Below are positions 1-10,559 of a stretch of 55,316 nt of DNA, piece after piece (the stretch's first letter is position 1; the number at the start of each line of letters is the position of its first letter). The notes under the pieces were generated by a model that saw only the letters and a program-made list of their open reading frames with translations, made no database searches and was not told the DNA's origin. The stretch spans positions 1 to 55,316 of the forward strand of contig CANRBX010000014.1 in NCBI GenBank assembly GCA_947628955.1, given 5' to 3'. This DNA is from an uncultured Lachnospiraceae bacterium. GTDB taxonomy: Bacteria > Bacillota > Clostridia > Lachnospirales > Lachnospiraceae. Position numbers and translations under genes: made by a program.

Positions 1-1794
1 AAGACACTGGCAGCGCAGCTGTACAGCGAATTCAAGGAATACTTCCCTGAGAATAGCGTTGAGTACTTTGTGAGCTACTATGATTATTATCAGCCGGAGG
101 CGTATGTGCCGTCTTCGGATACGTATATTGCGAAGGATTCTTCGATTAACGATGAGATTGACAAACTGCGGCTGTCGGCTACGGCGTCGCTCGTGGAGCG
201 CAGGGACGTGATCATTGTGTCGAGTGTGTCCTGCATTTACGGGATCGGCAGCCCGGAGGACTACAAGGATCTGGTATTGTATCTGAGGCAGGGGCAGGAG
301 CGCGACCGGGATGAGATACTGCGGAAGCTGATCGATATTCAGTATGACCGGAATGAGATGGATTTTCATCGCGGTACGTTCCGGGTGCATGGGGATGTGC
401 TGGAGATCTTTCCGGCGGATGCGGATGACTATGCGTACCGGGTGGAGTTTTTCGGGGATGAGATCGACAGGATCGCGGAGATCGACGTGCTGACGGGGGA
501 GATACGCAGGGGACTTGATTTTATCGCGGTATTTCCGGCTTCGCACTATGTCGTGCCGATGGATAAGATTCTGGCCGCGGCGAAGGCGATAGAGGAGGAG
601 CTTGCCGAGCGGGTGGCGTATTTCAAGAGTGAGGACAAGCTTCTGGAGGCGCAGCGGATCGCGGAGCGCACAAATTTCGATATCGAGATGCTGCGGGAGA
701 CGGGGTTCTGCTCCGGCATTGAGAACTATTCGCGGCACCTGGCGGGACTCCCGGCGGGGGCCACGCCGCACACGCTGATCGATTATTTTGGGGACGATTT
801 CCTGCTGATCATTGACGAGTCGCACAAGACGATCCCGCAGGTGCGCGGCATGTTTGCGGGAGACCAGTCGCGCAAGACGACGCTGGTGGATTACGGGTTC
901 CGCCTGCCGTCTGCGAAGGACAACCGGCCGCTTAATTTTGAAGAGTTCGAGAGCAAGATCGACCAGGTAATGTTTGTTTCGGCGACGCCGGGTGAATATG
1001 AGGAAGAACATGAGCTGCTGCGGGCGGAGCAGATCATCCGTCCGACCGGGCTCCTGGATCCGTATGTCGAGGTGCGGCCGGTCGAGGGACAGATCGATGA
1101 TCTGATCGGGGAGATTAATAAAGAGACCGCCCGGGGAAATAAGGTGCTTGTGACGACGCTGACGAAGCGCATGGCGGAGGACCTGACGGATTATATGAAG
1201 GAGGTCGGCATCCGCGTGCGGTATCTGCACTCAGATATCGACGCGCTGGAGCGCACGGAGATCATCCGCGATATGCGCCTGGACGTATTTGACGTACTGG
1301 TCGGCATCAATCTATTGAGGGAAGGACTGGATATCCCGGAGATTTCCCTGGTGGCAATTCTTGACGCAGACAAGGAAGGGTTCCTGCGTTCGTCCGTGTC
1401 GCTGATCCAGACGATCGGGCGCGCCGCGCGAAATGCACAGGGGCACGTCATCATGTATGCAGATGTTGTCACGGATTCGATGAAGGCCGCGCTGGATGAG
1501 ACGCAGCGGAGGCGCGAGCTGCAGGAGCAGTATAATAAGGAACACGGCATCACACCGCAGACGATCAAAAAGGCAGTGCGCGACCTGATCAGTATTTCAA
1601 AGGCGATCGCGAAGGAAGAGCAGCAGATGGAGAAGGATCCGGAGTCGATGAGCAGGGAAGAGCTGGAGAAGCTGATCGCGGAGGTGCAGAAACAGATGAA
1701 GAAGGCAGCGGCGGAGCTGAATTTCGAGGCGGCTGCCGAGCTGCGTGACCGCATGATCATGCTGAAAAAACATCTGCAGGGGCTGGATACATGA
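1..1794 (+). CDS. uvrB: UvrABC system protein B, 5' end missing
   Basis: Damage-verifying helicase subunit of nucleotide excision repair; it is loaded by UvrA at lesions and recruits UvrC. The reading frame is open from base 1 to the TGA at 1792-1794, giving 597 residues. Full-length UvrB is about 660, so roughly 60 N-terminal residues, including the Walker A loop, lie outside the window. Visible are the tyrosine-rich beta-hairpin region right at the start ([13 protein letters not shown]), the helicase motifs IIDESHKT and QTIGRAARN, and a C-terminal UVR helix pair ([14 protein letters not shown], then [13 protein letters not shown]) that binds UvrC. uvrA follows 145 bp downstream on the same strand, the usual arrangement in Firmicutes. 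Identification is certain. Confidence 0.98.
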   Translation, partial: KTLAAQLYSEFKEYFPENSVEYFVSYYDYYQPEAYVPSSDTYIAKDSSINDEIDKLRLSATASLVERRDVIIVSSVSCIYGIGSPEDYKDLVLYLRQGQERDRDEILRKLIDIQYDRNEMDFHRGTFRVHGDVLEIFPADADDYAYRVEFFGDEIDRIAEIDVLTGEIRRGLDFIAVFPASHYVVPMDKILAAAKAIEEELAERVAYFKSEDKLLEAQRIAERTNFDIEMLRETGFCSGIENYSRHLAGLPAGATPHTLIDYFGDDFLLIIDESHKTIPQVRGMFAGDQSRKTTLVDYGFRLPSAKDNRPLNFEEFESKIDQVMFVSATPGEYEEEHELLRAEQIIRPTGLLDPYVEVRPVEGQIDDLIGEINKETARGNKVLVTTLTKRMAEDLTDYMKEVGIRVRYLHSDIDALERTEIIRDMRLDVFDVLVGINLLREGLDIPEISLVAILDADKEGFLRSSVSLIQTIGRAARNAQGHVIMYADVVTDSMKAALDETQRRRELQEQYNKEHGITPQTIKKAVRDLISISKAIAKEEQQMEKDPESMSREELEKLIAEVQKQMKKAAAELNFEAAAELRDRMIMLKKHLQGLDT

Positions 1795-1939
1795 TGCCTG
1801 CGGGCCTGTGAGATGCGATGCGGCTGCGGGGTCTGTCCGTCCACGGGAGCGGAAAGATCAGGGCAGACGGGAAGGCAGAAAACGCAGGAAACAAACCAGA
1901 CAGAGAAAATAAAACAGACAGAGAAAGCAGGGGAATCTT
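1795..1939 (+). repeat. uvrB-uvrA spacer with short purine-rich imperfect repeats
   Basis: After the uvrB stop the spacer is dominated by imperfect repeats of the type CAGACAGAGAAA / CAGACGGGAAGGCAGAAA between about 1860 and 1930. No promoter or terminator is evident, so uvrA is probably cotranscribed with uvrB. A GGGGAA ribosome site precedes the uvrA ATG. Similar low-complexity spacers recur through the window. Confidence 0.5.
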
Positions 1940-4780
1940 ATGGACACGAGCACAGACAGAAAACAGTACATCCGCATCCGCGGGGCGAACGAGCACAATC
2001 TCAAAAACATCAGCCTGGACATCCCCAGAAATAAATTTGTGGTGCTGACCGGATTATCCGGTTCCGGGAAGTCGTCGCTTGCGTTTGACACGATTTATGC
2101 GGAGGGACAGCGCAGATATATGGAATCTCTCTCTTCCTATGCGAGACAGTTTCTCGGGCAGATGGAGAAGCCGGATGTGGAGAGCATTGAGGGGCTTCCG
2201 CCCGCGATCTCGATCGACCAGAAATCGACCAACCGCAATCCGCGCTCGACTGTGGGGACGGTGACGGAGATTTACGACTATTTTCGCCTTTTGTATGCGC
2301 GCATCGGTATTCCACACTGCCCGAAGTGCGGAAAGGAGATCAGGAAACAGAGCATCGACCAGATGGTGGATCAGATCATGGAGCTGCCGGAGCGAACGAG
2401 GATTCAGATCCTCGCGCCGGTTGTGCGCGGGCGGAAGGGAGAGCATGTGAAGCTGCTCGACCAGGCGAGGCGCAGCGGCTATGTGCGTGTGCGTATCGAC
2501 GGCAGCATGTATGAGCTGTCCGAGCAGATCCGTCTGGACAAAAACATCAAGCACAATATTGAGATCGTTGTGGACCGGCTCGTCGTCAAAGCGGGGATTG
2601 AGAAACGTCTGGCGGATTCTCTGGAGAACGTGATGCAGCTTGCGGACGGCCTGGCACAGGTCGATGTGCAGGGAGGGGAGATGATAAGCTTCAGCCAGAG
2701 CTTTTCCTGCCCGGACTGCGGGATCAGTATCGACGAGATCGAGCCGCGCAGCTTTTCATTCAATAATCCGTTCGGCGCGTGCCCGGACTGCTTTGGCCTT
2801 GGATATAAGATGGAGTTCGATATCGACCTGATGATCCCGGATAAATCCATCAGCATCCTCGACGGGGCGATCACGGTGACCGGGTGGCAGTCCTGCACCG
2901 ATAAGGGCAGTTTTACACGTGCGATTCTCGACGCCCTGGCGAAGGAGTATCATTTTGACCTCGGGACGCCGTTCGAGAAGCTCCCCGCAGAGATTCAGGA
3001 TATGCTGATATACGGTACCGACGGCCGCGAGGTGAAGGTGCATTACCGGGGGCAGCGCGGCGTCGGCGTTTATGACGTGGCTTTCGAGGGCCTGATCAAA
3101 AATGTGGAGCGCAGATACCGTGAGACGGCCTCCGAGACCATGAAGCAGGAATATGAGAGCTTTATGCGCATCACGCCGTGCAAGACCTGCGGCGGCCAGC
3201 GCCTGAAAAAGTCCGCTCTGGCGGTGACTGTGAGTGGGAAGAATATTCATGAGCTCACCTCCATGTCGGTAGGAGCCCTGCAGAACTTTCTGGAACATAT
3301 GGAGCTGACGCATCAGCAAGAGATGATCGGCCATCAGGTTTTAAAGGAGATCCGCGCCAGGATCCGTTTCCTCGTCGATGTGGGGCTGGATTATCTGAGC
3401 CTTGCCCGGGCCACGGGCACGCTGTCCGGAGGCGAGGCGCAGCGGATCCGGCTTGCGACGCAGATCGGCTCCGGGCTGGTGGGCGTAGCCTATATTCTGG
3501 ACGAGCCGAGCATCGGGCTGCATCAGCGTGACAATGACAAACTCCTGGCTACTCTGAATAATCTCCGCGATCTGGGAAATACTCTGATCGTAGTAGAACA
3601 TGATGAGGATACCATGTATGCCGCGGATTACATCGTAGACATCGGCCCGGGCGCGGGAGAGCACGGCGGAGAGGTGGTTGCGGCAGGCACCGTCCAGGAC
3701 ATTATCGCAAACGAGAGATCCGTTACCGGAGCATATCTGAGCAGACGGCTTCAGATCCCGGTGCCGGAGAGCCGCCGGAAACCGACCGGCTGGATCGAGG
3801 TGCGCGGGGCGCAGGAGAACAATCTCAAGAAGATCAGCGTCCGGTTCCCGCTTGGCGTCATGACATGCGTGACCGGTGTGTCCGGCTCCGGCAAGAGCTC
3901 ACTGGTAAACGAGATCATCTATAAGCGTCTCGCGCGGGATCTGAACCGTGCGCGCACGATACCGGGCAGGCATACGGACCTGATCGGCACAGAGCAGCTG
4001 GACAAGGTCATCAATATCGACCAGTCCCCGATCGGGAGGACTCCCCGCTCCAATCCGGCCACCTATACGGGCGTATTTGACCAGATCCGCGATCTGTTTG
4101 CCGCGACTGCCGATGCAAAGGCGCGCGGCTACAAAAAGGGGCGCTTCAGCTTTAACGTAAAGGGCGGCCGCTGCGAGGCATGCGCCGGGGACGGGATCCT
4201 GAAGATCGAGATGCATTTCCTGCCGGATGTGTATGTTCCATGCGAGGTCTGTCACGGCAGACGCTACAACCGGGAGACGCTCGAGGTCAAATATAAGGGC
4301 AAGAGTATCTATGATATCCTTGATATGACGGTGGAAGAGGCGCTGAAATTTTTCGAGCATATCCCGTCCATCTACCGGAAGATCGAGACGCTCAACGACG
4401 TCGGATTGTCGTATATCCGCCTGGGGCAGCCATCGACGACCCTTTCCGGAGGCGAGGCCCAGCGGATCAAGCTCGCCACAGAGCTGAGCCGCCGCAGCAC
4501 GGGAAAGACGATATACATCCTGGACGAGCCGACGACCGGCCTTCACTTTGCGGACGTACACAAGCTGGTCGATATTCTGAGACGGCTGGCAGAGGGCGGA
4601 AACACGGTGATCGTGATCGAACACAATCTGGATGTGATCAAGACGGCGGACTACATTATCGACATGGGGCCGGAGGGCGGAGACCGCGGAGGCACCGTGA
4701 TCGCAGAAGGAACGCCGGAGGATGTCGCGAAGAACCCGCGCTCTTATACGGGGCAGTATGTCGCCAAATATTTGCGGTGA
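1940..4780 (+). CDS. uvrA: UvrABC system protein A
   Basis: Dimeric ABC-type ATPase that searches for DNA lesions and loads UvrB. The 946-residue length is normal. It has two ABC modules: Walker [10 protein letters not shown] near residue 40 and GVSGSGKSS near residue 645, and two signature motifs [12 protein letters not shown] and [12 protein letters not shown]. Three zinc-binding cysteine pairs are visible: CPKC near residue 130, CPDC with a second CPDC near residues 255-285, and CEAC/CEVC near residues 750-775. The ATG is preceded by GGGGAATCTT, and the start agrees with the family (short N-terminus before [13 protein letters not shown]). The last 14 codons and the stop codon are duplicated immediately downstream (4738-4848). 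Confidence 0.98.
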   Translation: MDTSTDRKQYIRIRGANEHNLKNISLDIPRNKFVVLTGLSGSGKSSLAFDTIYAEGQRRYMESLSSYARQFLGQMEKPDVESIEGLPPAISIDQKSTNRNPRSTVGTVTEIYDYFRLLYARIGIPHCPKCGKEIRKQSIDQMVDQIMELPERTRIQILAPVVRGRKGEHVKLLDQARRSGYVRVRIDGSMYELSEQIRLDKNIKHNIEIVVDRLVVKAGIEKRLADSLENVMQLADGLAQVDVQGGEMISFSQSFSCPDCGISIDEIEPRSFSFNNPFGACPDCFGLGYKMEFDIDLMIPDKSISILDGAITVTGWQSCTDKGSFTRAILDALAKEYHFDLGTPFEKLPAEIQDMLIYGTDGREVKVHYRGQRGVGVYDVAFEGLIKNVERRYRETASETMKQEYESFMRITPCKTCGGQRLKKSALAVTVSGKNIHELTSMSVGALQNFLEHMELTHQQEMIGHQVLKEIRARIRFLVDVGLDYLSLARATGTLSGGEAQRIRLATQIGSGLVGVAYILDEPSIGLHQRDNDKLLATLNNLRDLGNTLIVVEHDEDTMYAADYIVDIGPGAGEHGGEVVAAGTVQDIIANERSVTGAYLSRRLQIPVPESRRKPTGWIEVRGAQENNLKKISVRFPLGVMTCVTGVSGSGKSSLVNEIIYKRLARDLNRARTIPGRHTDLIGTEQLDKVINIDQSPIGRTPRSNPATYTGVFDQIRDLFAATADAKARGYKKGRFSFNVKGGRCEACAGDGILKIEMHFLPDVYVPCEVCHGRRYNRETLEVKYKGKSIYDILDMTVEEALKFFEHIPSIYRKIETLNDVGLSYIRLGQPSTTLSGGEAQRIKLATELSRRSTGKTIYILDEPTTGLHFADVHKLVDILRRLAEGGNTVIVIEHNLDVIKTADYIIDMGPEGGDRGGTVIAEGTPEDVAKNPRSYTGQYVAKYLR

Positions 4781-4848
4781 GGCCCGGTTTCTGCGCTCTT
4801 ATACGGGGCAGTATGCCGCTAAATATTTGCGGTGAGGCCCCGGTTTTT
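4738..4848 (+). repeat. 55-bp tandem duplication of the uvrA 3' end including its stop codon
   Basis: Copy 1 (4738-4792) is the end of the uvrA coding region plus TGA and 12 bases. Copy 2 (4793-4848) repeats it with a handful of differences, among them GTCGCC to GCCGCT. Copy 2 retains the TGA but is not part of the ORF, because translation stops at 4780. The two substitutions within the coding part are mixed (one would change Val to Ala, one is silent), as expected if copy 2 is free of protein-level selection. Confidence 0.95.
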
Positions 4849-4859
4849 GCACAAAGGAA

Positions 4860-4886
4860 AAAGTCTGACCGAAGTCAGACTTTCCC
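4860..4886 (+). terminator. Stem-loop terminator after uvrA
   Basis: A perfect 10-bp stem (AAAGTCTGAC 4860-4869, GTCAGACTTT 4874-4883) with a CGAA loop. Read on the minus strand the loop is UUCG closed by C-G, a very stable tetraloop. The T tract on the plus strand is short (TTT then CCC), so termination may be incomplete. Confidence 0.6.
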
Positions 4887-4953
4887 AGGAAAGAGAAAAA
4901 TTTGGGTTGAAAATGTTCGCCCGCACTGTCCCGCGGGCCAATGTTTGAGGGAG

Positions 4954-4983
4954 TACTTGGCAGCGTGTGGGGGCTGCCAAGTG
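4954..4983. other. Hairpin in the uvrA-mreB gap
   Basis: Arms ACTTGGCAG (4955-4963) and CTGCCAAGT (4974-4982) enclose a 10-base G-rich loop. No T tract follows. The rest of 4887-5110 holds no gene that I can support; it becomes AT-rich after 5030. Confidence 0.5.
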
Positions 4984-5112
4984 TGAGTTATGAAATATAT
5001 CAGCTCTTCACTGATACGCCTATAGTGTAAAAAACAAATGTGTTTAAATTATGTCCATATTATAAAAAAAACGGAAACTTAATTAAGAAATCCTTTAAGA
5101 TGAAAAAAGAAA

Positions 5113-5141
5113 TTCCAATTTCAGGACTTTTGTATTATACT
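5113..5141 (+). promoter_or_regulatory. Probable sigma-A promoter for mreB
   Basis: TATACT at 5136-5141 (5 of 6 to consensus) with a weak TTCCAA 17 bp upstream at 5113-5118. The predicted transcript start near 5149 leaves a leader of about 55 nt before the mreB ATG. Confidence 0.45.
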
Positions 5142-5202
5142 ACTATACATCATGGGATTGTATAAGGGTTAAGTGATATTTATTTTGAAAGGGGTAAAAT
5201 CT

Positions 5203-6201
5203 ATGCCAGCAACAGATGTCGGAATTGATCTTGGCACGGCCAGCATACTGGTATATGTCAGAGGAAAAGGGGTTGTGCTGAAGGAGCCCTCGGTCGTCGC
5301 CTATGACCGTGATACGAACAAAATTAAGGCGATCGGCGAGGAAGCGCGTCTGATGCTTGGCAGGACCCCCGGAAATATCGTAGCGGTCCGTCCGATGCGC
5401 AAAGGAGTGATCTCGGATTACACGGTGACAGAGCAGATGCTCAAGCATTTCATCCAGAAGGCGATCGGAAAGATGTCTTTTAGGAAGCCGCGGGTGAGCA
5501 TTTGCGTGCCGAGCAGCGTGACCGAGGTGGAAAAGAAGGCCGTGGAGGATGCGACATACCAGGCCGGCGCGCGCGAGGTCCACATTATCGAGGAGCCGAT
5601 TGCGGCGGCGATCGGCGCCGGGATCGATATCTCGCGTCCGTGCGGCAATATGATCGTGGACATCGGCGGCGGCACGTGCGATGTGGCAGTGATCTCGCTG
5701 GACGGCATTGTGGTCAGCACCTCGCTCAAGGTGGCCGGGGACGACTTTGACGACGCGATCGTCAAATATGTCCGCAAAAAGTACGGCCTGATGATCGGAG
5801 AACAGACTGCGGAGGAGATCAAGATCACGATCGGCACGGCGTTTGAGAAGCCGGAGCCGAAGGTGATGGAGGTAAAGGGCCGCGACATTGTGACCGGGCT
5901 TCCCAAGACGATCCGCGTGACATCGGAGGACACGCGCGACGCGCTGAAGGAAGTGACCGGACAGATCGTGGATGCGGTACACAGCGTGCTGGAGCGCACG
6001 CCGCCGGAGCTTGCGGCGGACGTCGTGGACCGGGGGATCGTGCTGACCGGGGGCGGAGCGCTGCTCTCGGGGCTGGAGGAGCTGATCGAGGCGAGGACCG
6101 GGATCAACACAATGACGGCAGAAGACCCGATGACGGTGGTCGCGGTCGGGACAGGCCGCTTTGTGGAGCTGACTGCATCGGACGGAAAAGTCCTGGAATG
6201 A
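5203..6201 (+). CDS. mreB: Rod shape-determining protein MreB/Mbl family
   Basis: Actin-like ATPase that forms membrane-bound filaments directing lateral cell-wall synthesis. 332 residues, normal for the family. The phosphate-1 motif (D9-L-G-T12) and the phosphate-2 and adenosine motifs (IVDIGGGTCDVAV, ILTGGGALLSGL-type) are present. I start it at ATG 5203, preceded by GAAAGGGG; an upstream GTG at 5173 would add ten residues with no homologous counterpart. No mreC or mreD follows, so this is a detached copy (MreB or Mbl cannot be told apart by eye). The next gene is 238 bp away. Confidence 0.93.
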   Translation: MPATDVGIDLGTASILVYVRGKGVVLKEPSVVAYDRDTNKIKAIGEEARLMLGRTPGNIVAVRPMRKGVISDYTVTEQMLKHFIQKAIGKMSFRKPRVSICVPSSVTEVEKKAVEDATYQAGAREVHIIEEPIAAAIGAGIDISRPCGNMIVDIGGGTCDVAVISLDGIVVSTSLKVAGDDFDDAIVKYVRKKYGLMIGEQTAEEIKITIGTAFEKPEPKVMEVKGRDIVTGLPKTIRVTSEDTRDALKEVTGQIVDAVHSVLERTPPELAADVVDRGIVLTGGGALLSGLEELIEARTGINTMTAEDPMTVVAVGTGRFVELTASDGKVLE

Positions 6202-6439
6202 CACAGATACGAGAAGGGGATGAGGCCCGGCGGGCAGCGTCCCCATTTCTTGACTGCCGCGCAGGAAGCACTTCGCGCAGCGATGCGCAGGATTTGCAGA
6301 GGAAAGCAGATTCGCAGGTGCGCATCCGCGCGCAAAGTGAGCAGGCTTATCAGGATTGAGGAACCAGGGAGCGGAAGCGGGCCTGCCCACTTTGTCTTGC
6401 AAAGCAGATACTTGACGATGGGCGGACAGATGGAGGAAC
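6202..6439. other. mreB-recD2 spacer, no gene
   Basis: A GC-rich 238-bp gap. The stretch 6255-6345 contains several imperfect GCGCAGGA / GCGCAGCGATGCGCAGGA motifs, another low-complexity spacer. No convincing promoter or terminator was found. Confidence 0.4.
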
Positions 6440-8650
6440 ATGGAGAAACTGGAAGGATACATAGATCATATTATTTTTCGGAACAGCGATAATGGATACA
6501 CAGTGATGGTGCTGGCCTCGGAGGGGGACGAGATTACCTGCGTCGGAACGCTTTCCTATATAGGAGAGGGGGAGAAGGTAGAGCTTACGGGGCAGTACAT
6601 ATCGCATCCGTCCTATGGGGAGCAGTTTAAGGTAGAGACATGCACGGTGAAGGCTCCGGAGGATGAAGAGTCGGTGGAGCGGTATCTCGGCTCGGGCGCG
6701 GTCAAGGGCGTGGGTGCTGCGCTGGCGGCGCGGATCGTCCGGCATTTCCGCGCGGATACGTTCCGCATTATCGAGGAAGAGCCGGAGCGGCTGGCAGAGA
6801 TCAGGGGCATCAGCGAGAGAAAGGCGCGGGAGATCGCGCAGCAGGTGTACGAGAAGCGCGACATGCGCAAGGCGATGATCTTCCTGCAGCAGTTCGGGAT
6901 CAGCACGGCGCTGTCGGTCAAGATATACCAGCAGTACGGCGCGAGGCTGTATCAGGTGATCCAGGAGAATCCGTACCAGCTGGCGGAGGACATAGACGGC
7001 GTCGGCTTCCGGATTGCGGACGAGATTGCGATCCGGGCCGGGATCCGGGCGGACTCAGAGTACCGGGTGAAGTGCGCCATTTTTTATATCCTGCAGCAGG
7101 CGGGCGGCGAGGGACATGTGTTCCTGCCGAAGGAGCAGCTGATGCAGAGAGCGGCCGGGCTGCTGGGAGTGCCGCTGGAGGACATCGACCAGTATCTGGT
7201 CGATCTGGCGGTCAGCCGCAAGGTCGTGATAAAATCTGAGGAGCAGGAGCGCGTGTACAGTGCGCCGGCATATTTTATGGAGATGAGCACGGCGCGCATG
7301 CTGTGTGACCTCAATATCACCACCGAGATTGAAGAGGCGGCCATTCTCCGGAAAATCTCTTCGATTGAAAAAGAGACCGGCACATATCTGGATGAGATGC
7401 AGAAAAAGGCCGTGATCGAGGCGGTGAGGTGCGGACTCCTTGTGATCACGGGCGGGCCGGGGACAGGAAAAACCACGACGATCAATACGCTGATCGCGTA
7501 TTTTGAGTCGGAGGGGCTGAAGATCCTGCTGGCGGCCCCGACTGGACGCGCCGCCAAGCGTATGACCGAGGCGACCGGCTACGAGGCGAAGACGATACAC
7601 CGCATGCTGGAGATCTCAGGGCCGCAGGACGGGGAGGCGAACGATTTTTCGCGAAATGCGCAGAATCCTCTGGATGCGGATGTGATCATCATTGACGAGA
7701 TGTCGATGGTAGATGTCTATCTGATGCATGCGCTGCTCGACGCGGTCTCCGTCGGCACGCGCCTGATCATGGTCGGAGACCGGAACCAGCTTCCGTCTGT
7801 GGGGCCCGGGAGCGTGCTGAAGGATGTCATCGACTCGGAGTGCGTGCCGGTGGTGCGCCTGACGAGGATCTTCCGGCAGGCGTCGGAGAGCGACATTGTC
7901 GTGAACGCGCACAGGATCAACCGGGGAGAGCAGGTGGCGCTCGACAATAAGAGCAGGGATTTCTTTTTCCTGAAGCGCTATGACGCGAATGTGATCATCA
8001 GTGTCGTCATCCGGCTGATCCGCGAGAAGCTGCCCCGCTATGTGGATGCGCAGCCGTATGACATCCAGGTTCTGACCCCGATGCGGAAAGGCCTGCTGGG
8101 GGTGGAGCGGCTGAACAGGATCCTGCAGGAATATCTGAATCCCCCGTCGCATGACAAGAACGAACATGAGCATGGAGAGCAGCTGTTCCGCGAGGGCGAT
8201 AAGGTCATGCAGATTAAGAACAATTATCAGCTGGAGTGGGAGATCCGCGGGCGATACGGGATTCCGGTCGAAAAGGGCGTCGGCATTTTTAACGGCGATA
8301 TGGGGATCATCCGTGAGATCAATCTTCAGACCGAGCGGATAACAGTTGAATTTGATGAGCAACGTATGGTAGAATATGCATATTCCGGACTGGATGAGCT
8401 CGAGCTCGCCTATGCGGTGACGATCCACAAATCGCAGGGGAGCGAATACCCTGCGGTGGTGATGCCGCTGCTTAGCGGCCCGCGCCTGCTGATGAACCGC
8501 AACCTGCTGTACACTGCGGTGACGCGCGCGCGCAGATGCGTGACGATCGTGGGGGATCCGGAAGTATTTGAGCAGATGATCGGAAACACGATGGAGCAGA
8601 AACGATATACTTCTCTGTCGGAACGGATCCGTGAACTGACAGAGATGTGA
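6440..8650 (+). CDS. recD2: RecD2-like ATP-dependent DNA helicase
   Basis: SF1B 5'-to-3' helicase of the RecD2 type, acting in DNA repair and replication-fork maintenance without RecBC. 736 residues, as expected. N-terminal OB and helix-hairpin-helix regions cover about residues 1-200 (SGAVKGVGAALAARI). Walker A is GGPGTGKTTT near residue 340, Walker B IIIDEMSMVD near 415, and a C-terminal UvrD_C_2 domain has AVTIHKSQGSEYP near 660. The ATG follows GGAGGAAC. Its stop is followed by a threonine/alanine/glutamate-coding repeat in the same frame (8687-8860), so the C-terminus may have been extended and lost, or the repeat was seeded from its last codons. Confidence 0.96.
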   Translation: MEKLEGYIDHIIFRNSDNGYTVMVLASEGDEITCVGTLSYIGEGEKVELTGQYISHPSYGEQFKVETCTVKAPEDEESVERYLGSGAVKGVGAALAARIVRHFRADTFRIIEEEPERLAEIRGISERKAREIAQQVYEKRDMRKAMIFLQQFGISTALSVKIYQQYGARLYQVIQENPYQLAEDIDGVGFRIADEIAIRAGIRADSEYRVKCAIFYILQQAGGEGHVFLPKEQLMQRAAGLLGVPLEDIDQYLVDLAVSRKVVIKSEEQERVYSAPAYFMEMSTARMLCDLNITTEIEEAAILRKISSIEKETGTYLDEMQKKAVIEAVRCGLLVITGGPGTGKTTTINTLIAYFESEGLKILLAAPTGRAAKRMTEATGYEAKTIHRMLEISGPQDGEANDFSRNAQNPLDADVIIIDEMSMVDVYLMHALLDAVSVGTRLIMVGDRNQLPSVGPGSVLKDVIDSECVPVVRLTRIFRQASESDIVVNAHRINRGEQVALDNKSRDFFFLKRYDANVIISVVIRLIREKLPRYVDAQPYDIQVLTPMRKGLLGVERLNRILQEYLNPPSHDKNEHEHGEQLFREGDKVMQIKNNYQLEWEIRGRYGIPVEKGVGIFNGDMGIIREINLQTERITVEFDEQRMVEYAYSGLDELELAYAVTIHKSQGSEYPAVVMPLLSGPRLLMNRNLLYTAVTRARRCVTIVGDPEVFEQMIGNTMEQKRYTSLSERIRELTEM

Positions 8651-8682
8651 GCCGGAGAGCGGGGAGAGATCAGGGAATCCGG

Positions 8683-9630
8683 TTGAACAGCAGAAACGAC
8701 AGAAGCAATAAAACTGACAGAAATAACAGAGACTGCGGAAACGGCGAGTGCAGCAGAAGCGACAGAATCGGCAGAGACAACAAAGGCCGCGGAAATGACG
8801 AGTGCGGCGGAAACGACAGAATCGGTGAGAAGAAGAACAGAGACCGCGAAGCTGCCGCATCTGGCCGTGCGGCAAAGGACAGGCTGCAAAGGGCGGGAGA
8901 GCGCCTGCTGAATGTCCTGTACCCGCCGAGATGCGTGCTCTGCGACGAGGTGCTGAGAAGAGGCGAGCACGGATGCTGCAGGGACTGCCTTGCCGCGCTG
9001 CCCCGGATCCGGGGGCCCGTGTGCATGAAGTGCGGCGGGCCGGCAGAGAATGAGCGCGCAGAGTACTGTGAAAACTGCCGGACTCAGGAACACTGGTTTG
9101 ACAGAGGGGCCGCGGCGTTTACCTATACCGGCGCCATGAGGCAGGCCGTGCGCAGAATGAAGTTTTCAAACCGCAGGGATTATATCCCCTTCTTTGCGGA
9201 GTCAATGGCGCAGGCGCTGGAGCGCTGGCTGCCGGTCTGGCGCCCGGAGCTGATCCTTCCGGTTCCGATGCATCCGGCAAGGCGCCGCAGGCGCGGATAT
9301 AATCAGGCGGAGCTCCTTGCGGAGCGCATCGGGAGAATGACGGGGATCCCGGTCAGGAAGGATCTGCTCTGCTGCACGCGGGCGGTGAAGCAGCAGAAAG
9401 AGCTCGGCAGGAGGGAGCGGCTCAGGAACCTTCGCGGGAGTTTTGGCGTGCAGGGCGCGTTTCCGAAGGGCTCCCGGATCCTTCTGGTCGACGATGTCTG
9501 CACGACCGGGAGTACTCTGGACGAGATCAGCCGCGTTTTGCGGGCGCACGGAGCGGACAGGCTGTTTTTTATCGTATTATGCACCGGAAAAGGAAAAAAG
9601 ACAGTATGCACAGACAATAAAATGTGGTAA
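8683..9630 (+). CDS. ComF family phosphoribosyltransferase-like protein
   Basis: ComF-like proteins have an N-terminal zinc ribbon and a type I phosphoribosyltransferase fold and are linked to uptake or processing of transformed DNA. The core is clear: cysteine pairs CVLC, CCRDC, CMKC and CENC, then the PRTase loop ILLVDDVCTTGST. The start is uncertain. The frame is open back to GTG 8647, overlapping the recD2 stop, and the TTG at 8683 has a weak AGGGAA upstream. Either start places about 60-70 repeat-derived low-complexity residues before the zinc ribbon. A start nearer the core (around RLLNVLYPPRC, 8900) with a non-ATG codon is also possible. Confidence 0.85.
   Translation: MNSRNDRSNKTDRNNRDCGNGECSRSDRIGRDNKGRGNDECGGNDRIGEKKNRDREAAASGRAAKDRLQRAGERLLNVLYPPRCVLCDEVLRRGEHGCCRDCLAALPRIRGPVCMKCGGPAENERAEYCENCRTQEHWFDRGAAAFTYTGAMRQAVRRMKFSNRRDYIPFFAESMAQALERWLPVWRPELILPVPMHPARRRRRGYNQAELLAERIGRMTGIPVRKDLLCCTRAVKQQKELGRRERLRNLRGSFGVQGAFPKGSRILLVDDVCTTGSTLDEISRVLRAHGADRLFFIVLCTGKGKKTVCTDNKMW
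8687..8860 (+). repeat. Degenerate tandem repeats between recD2 and the comF-like core
   Basis: Dense imperfect repeats of ACAGAAACGACAGAAG type. The clearest block is a 54-bp unit present twice (8735-8788, 8789-8842). Read in the recD2 frame the stretch would encode a run of Thr, Ala and Glu; read in the comF frame it encodes Arg, Asn, Gly and Asp. The motif CTGACAGA occurs both in the last recD2 codons and inside the repeat, suggesting seeding from the gene end. Confidence 0.8.
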
Positions 9631-9683
9631 ACTGTTCTTGGAGGCAGGACTGATATTTTGCTATGGAGAAAGGAGTGGTTGGA

Positions 9684-10559
9684 ATGAGCACGGTCAGACT
9701 CTGGCTGAGAAATTATCTCGCCCTGTTTACTGATCCGATTTCGTCCATCACGTTTACAAATGTGCTGGAAATCCTTATTCTGGCTTTCCTTGTCTACAGT
9801 TTCCTCTTGTGGGTCAAGAATACAAAGGCATGGACGCTGCTCAAGGGGATCATGGTGCTTGTAGTCTGCGTGTCCATTGTCTATCTGTTCCAGATGGATA
9901 CGCTGATCTATATCGTGAACAGGGCGATTGATATCGCCATTATTGCGATGCTGGTTATCTTCCAGCCGGAGCTGCGGCGCGCACTGGAGCGCATCGGCGA
10001 GCAGCAGATCGTCGCCTCGCTGATACCGATCATGGAGAACAAGGGGACGTCGGAGCTTTTCAGCGACCGGACGGTCAACGAGATCGTCAAGGCCTCGCTG
10101 GAGATGGGACGCGCAAAGACGGGCGCTCTGATCGTGATCGAGCAGAACATCCGCCTGGAGGAGTATGAGCGCACCGGGATCGTGCTGGATTCTGTCGTGA
10201 CGAGCCAGCTTCTGATCAATATTTTTGAACACAATACGCCGCTTCACGACGGGGCGGTCATCATCAGGGGCAACCGCATCACGGCCGCGACCTGCTACCT
10301 GCCGCTTTCAGACAGCATGGCGCTGAGCAAGGAGCTCGGGACGAGGCACAGGGCAGGGGTCGGCATCAGCGAGGTGACCGATTCGCTGACGATCATTGTC
10401 TCGGAAGAGACGGGCAAGGTCTCCGTGGCATACAAGGGTCAGCTGACCAGGAACGTTACCGCCGACATGCTGAGGAACCAGCTGGTTGTCCTGCAGAACA
10501 AGACAACTGCGCCTAAGAGATTCAGATTCTGGAAAGGTTGGAGCAAAAATGAAGCATAA
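9684..10559 (+). CDS. cdaA: Diadenylate cyclase CdaA
   Basis: Membrane-bound cyclase making c-di-AMP from two ATP, the essential second messenger for potassium and cell-wall homeostasis in Firmicutes. 291 residues. Three predicted membrane helices (about 28-44, 53-69, 75-93) precede the DAC domain with D189-G-A191 and R221-H-R223. The start is ATG 9684 with AAAGGAG nine bases upstream; the in-frame ATG at 9663 lacks a ribosome site. It overlaps the downstream cdaR by 11 bp, indicating translational coupling. Confidence 0.97.
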   Translation: MSTVRLWLRNYLALFTDPISSITFTNVLEILILAFLVYSFLLWVKNTKAWTLLKGIMVLVVCVSIVYLFQMDTLIYIVNRAIDIAIIAMLVIFQPELRRALERIGEQQIVASLIPIMENKGTSELFSDRTVNEIVKASLEMGRAKTGALIVIEQNIRLEEYERTGIVLDSVVTSQLLINIFEHNTPLHDGAVIIRGNRITAATCYLPLSDSMALSKELGTRHRAGVGISEVTDSLTIIVSEETGKVSVAYKGQLTRNVTADMLRNQLVVLQNKTTAPKRFRFWKGWSKNEA

